Assembly (NCBI GenBank): GCA_001796785.1
Contig: MGNL01000050.1
Location: forward strand, 1 to 6,300
Length of the DNA stretch: 6,300 nt
Reading direction: 5' to 3'
Source: Chloroflexi bacterium RBG_16_51_16
GTDB taxonomy: Bacteria > Chloroflexota > Anaerolineae > Anaerolineales > Villigracilaceae
Shown here piece after piece: positions 5,723 to 6,300 of this stretch. The position numbers and the translations under genes were made by a program. How positions within the stretch are numbered: position 1 is the first letter of the stretch; the number at the start of each line of letters is the position of its first letter. Under the pieces are notes generated by a model. The model was not told where the DNA came from and did not search any database. It was given only the letters and a program-made list of their open reading frames with translations.

Positions 5723-6300
5723 TCACCTCTTTTCGTGATAAACCAATTCAGTATTGCCCATACGGATCCTTTGACCGTTGGACAATTGGACTCGCTCAAT
5801 TTTCCGGCCGTTGATAAACGTGCCGGACATGCTCCGGTCCTGTAACGAAAACCGGGTACCGTCTCCAGTGAGCATGGCATGCTGAGGAGAGACATCCGGG
5901 TCGGGCAGGACGATCTCCGATTTGAGCGGCGAACTGCCGATGGCGATCGAGGGTCCGCCGGCGTGCATGAATTTATCGAGGATGAATTCGGTTCCCTTGA
6001 GCTTTCCTGAAACCACCTCGAACCAGGCGCGTGAAAGCGTAACCACGATCAGGGCAATGAACAACCCGAGCATCGCACCGAGCAATACCAGGCCGACCGC
6101 CTTGCCGGCCACGATATCCAGCCGTACGCGCGCCACCTCGAGCAAAGCCCCACCGATCGCACCACCAATGAATCCGCCTACGACCGGTTTCCAGACCTCG
6201 CTCCTTCCGATCAATCCTTCTGCGAGGCCGATCAATGCTCCGAACAAACTCCAGCCGAGCGCCCTGCCAGCCACTCCTGCGCCGATCGCCTGGAACAGAT
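5723..6300 (-). CDS. FHA-domain membrane protein, C-terminal part (start beyond window)
   Basis: An open frame runs off the right edge, leaving 191 visible residues. In-frame codons continue upstream of a GTG at 6274 with the same glycine-rich style (FQAIGAG), so that GTG is probably internal rather than the start. The visible N-terminal part holds glycine-rich hydrophobic helices resembling glycine zippers: GWSLFGALIGLAEGLIG, VVGGFIGGAIGGALLE and VGLVLLGAMLGLFIALIVV. The last 80 or so residues form a forkhead-associated domain with AIGSSPLKSEIVLPD, DVSPQHAML, LQDRSMSGTFINGRKI and LSNGQRIRMG. FHA domains usually bind phosphothreonine peptides. The usual arginine of the GR motif is replaced here by serine (IGSS), whereas the SxxH and NG motifs remain. 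It is first in a pair with the VWA gene, which begins 2 bp after its stop. A role in Ser/Thr-kinase signalling at the membrane is inference. Confidence 0.85.
   Translation of the reverse strand, partial: LFQAIGAGVAGRALGWSLFGALIGLAEGLIGRSEVWKPVVGGFIGGAIGGALLEVARVRLDIVAGKAVGLVLLGAMLGLFIALIVVTLSRAWFEVVSGKLKGTEFILDKFMHAGGPSIAIGSSPLKSEIVLPDPDVSPQHAMLTGDGTRFSLQDRSMSGTFINGRKIERVQLSNGQRIRMGNTELVYHEKR

Overview
The window looks like chromosomal DNA of a free-living bacterium with moderately high G+C. My best guess is Chloroflexota (Anaerolineae-like). That guess rests on three things: a DUF2089 / DUF4097 / SHOCT-like gene set, an FHA-domain membrane protein next to a secreted VWA protein, and a lexA promoter carrying a Gram-positive-type SOS box (GAAC-N4-GTTC). 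No marker in the window is decisive for taxonomy. I see no tRNA, rRNA, CRISPR array or insertion sequence.

Left block (1-2533, minus strand): four tightly packed genes read leftward from a good promoter at 2611-2638. In transcription order they are a DUF2089 zinc-ribbon/HTH protein, a DUF4097-like beta-solenoid protein, a small SHOCT-like protein, and the N-terminal half of an MFS exporter cut by the window edge. The stops and starts abut or overlap (TAAATG, a 14-bp overlap, an ATGA overlap), so this is almost certainly one translationally coupled operon. The first three proteins each carry a similar short two-helix motif: C-terminal in the first two, N-terminal in the third. They may act in one complex or signalling chain, perhaps monitoring the envelope and controlling the exporter. 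That role is inference.

Centre (2534-4550): an AT-rich divergent control region of about 200 bp with dyads and direct repeats leads into corA, a CorA-type divalent-cation channel. It is followed by lexA, the SOS repressor. lexA has its own near-consensus sigma-70-type promoter whose spacer contains a perfect SOS box, so it should repress itself. A hairpin then sits directly against its ribosome-binding site. A strong terminator, usable from both directions, separates lexA from the converging genes on the right.

Right block (4566-6300, minus strand): an FHA-domain membrane protein, whose N-terminus lies beyond the window, is followed 2 bp later by a secreted, membrane-anchored VWA-domain protein with an intact metal-binding MIDAS motif. 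The pair resembles known FHA/VWA couples, but its function is not evident from the sequence.
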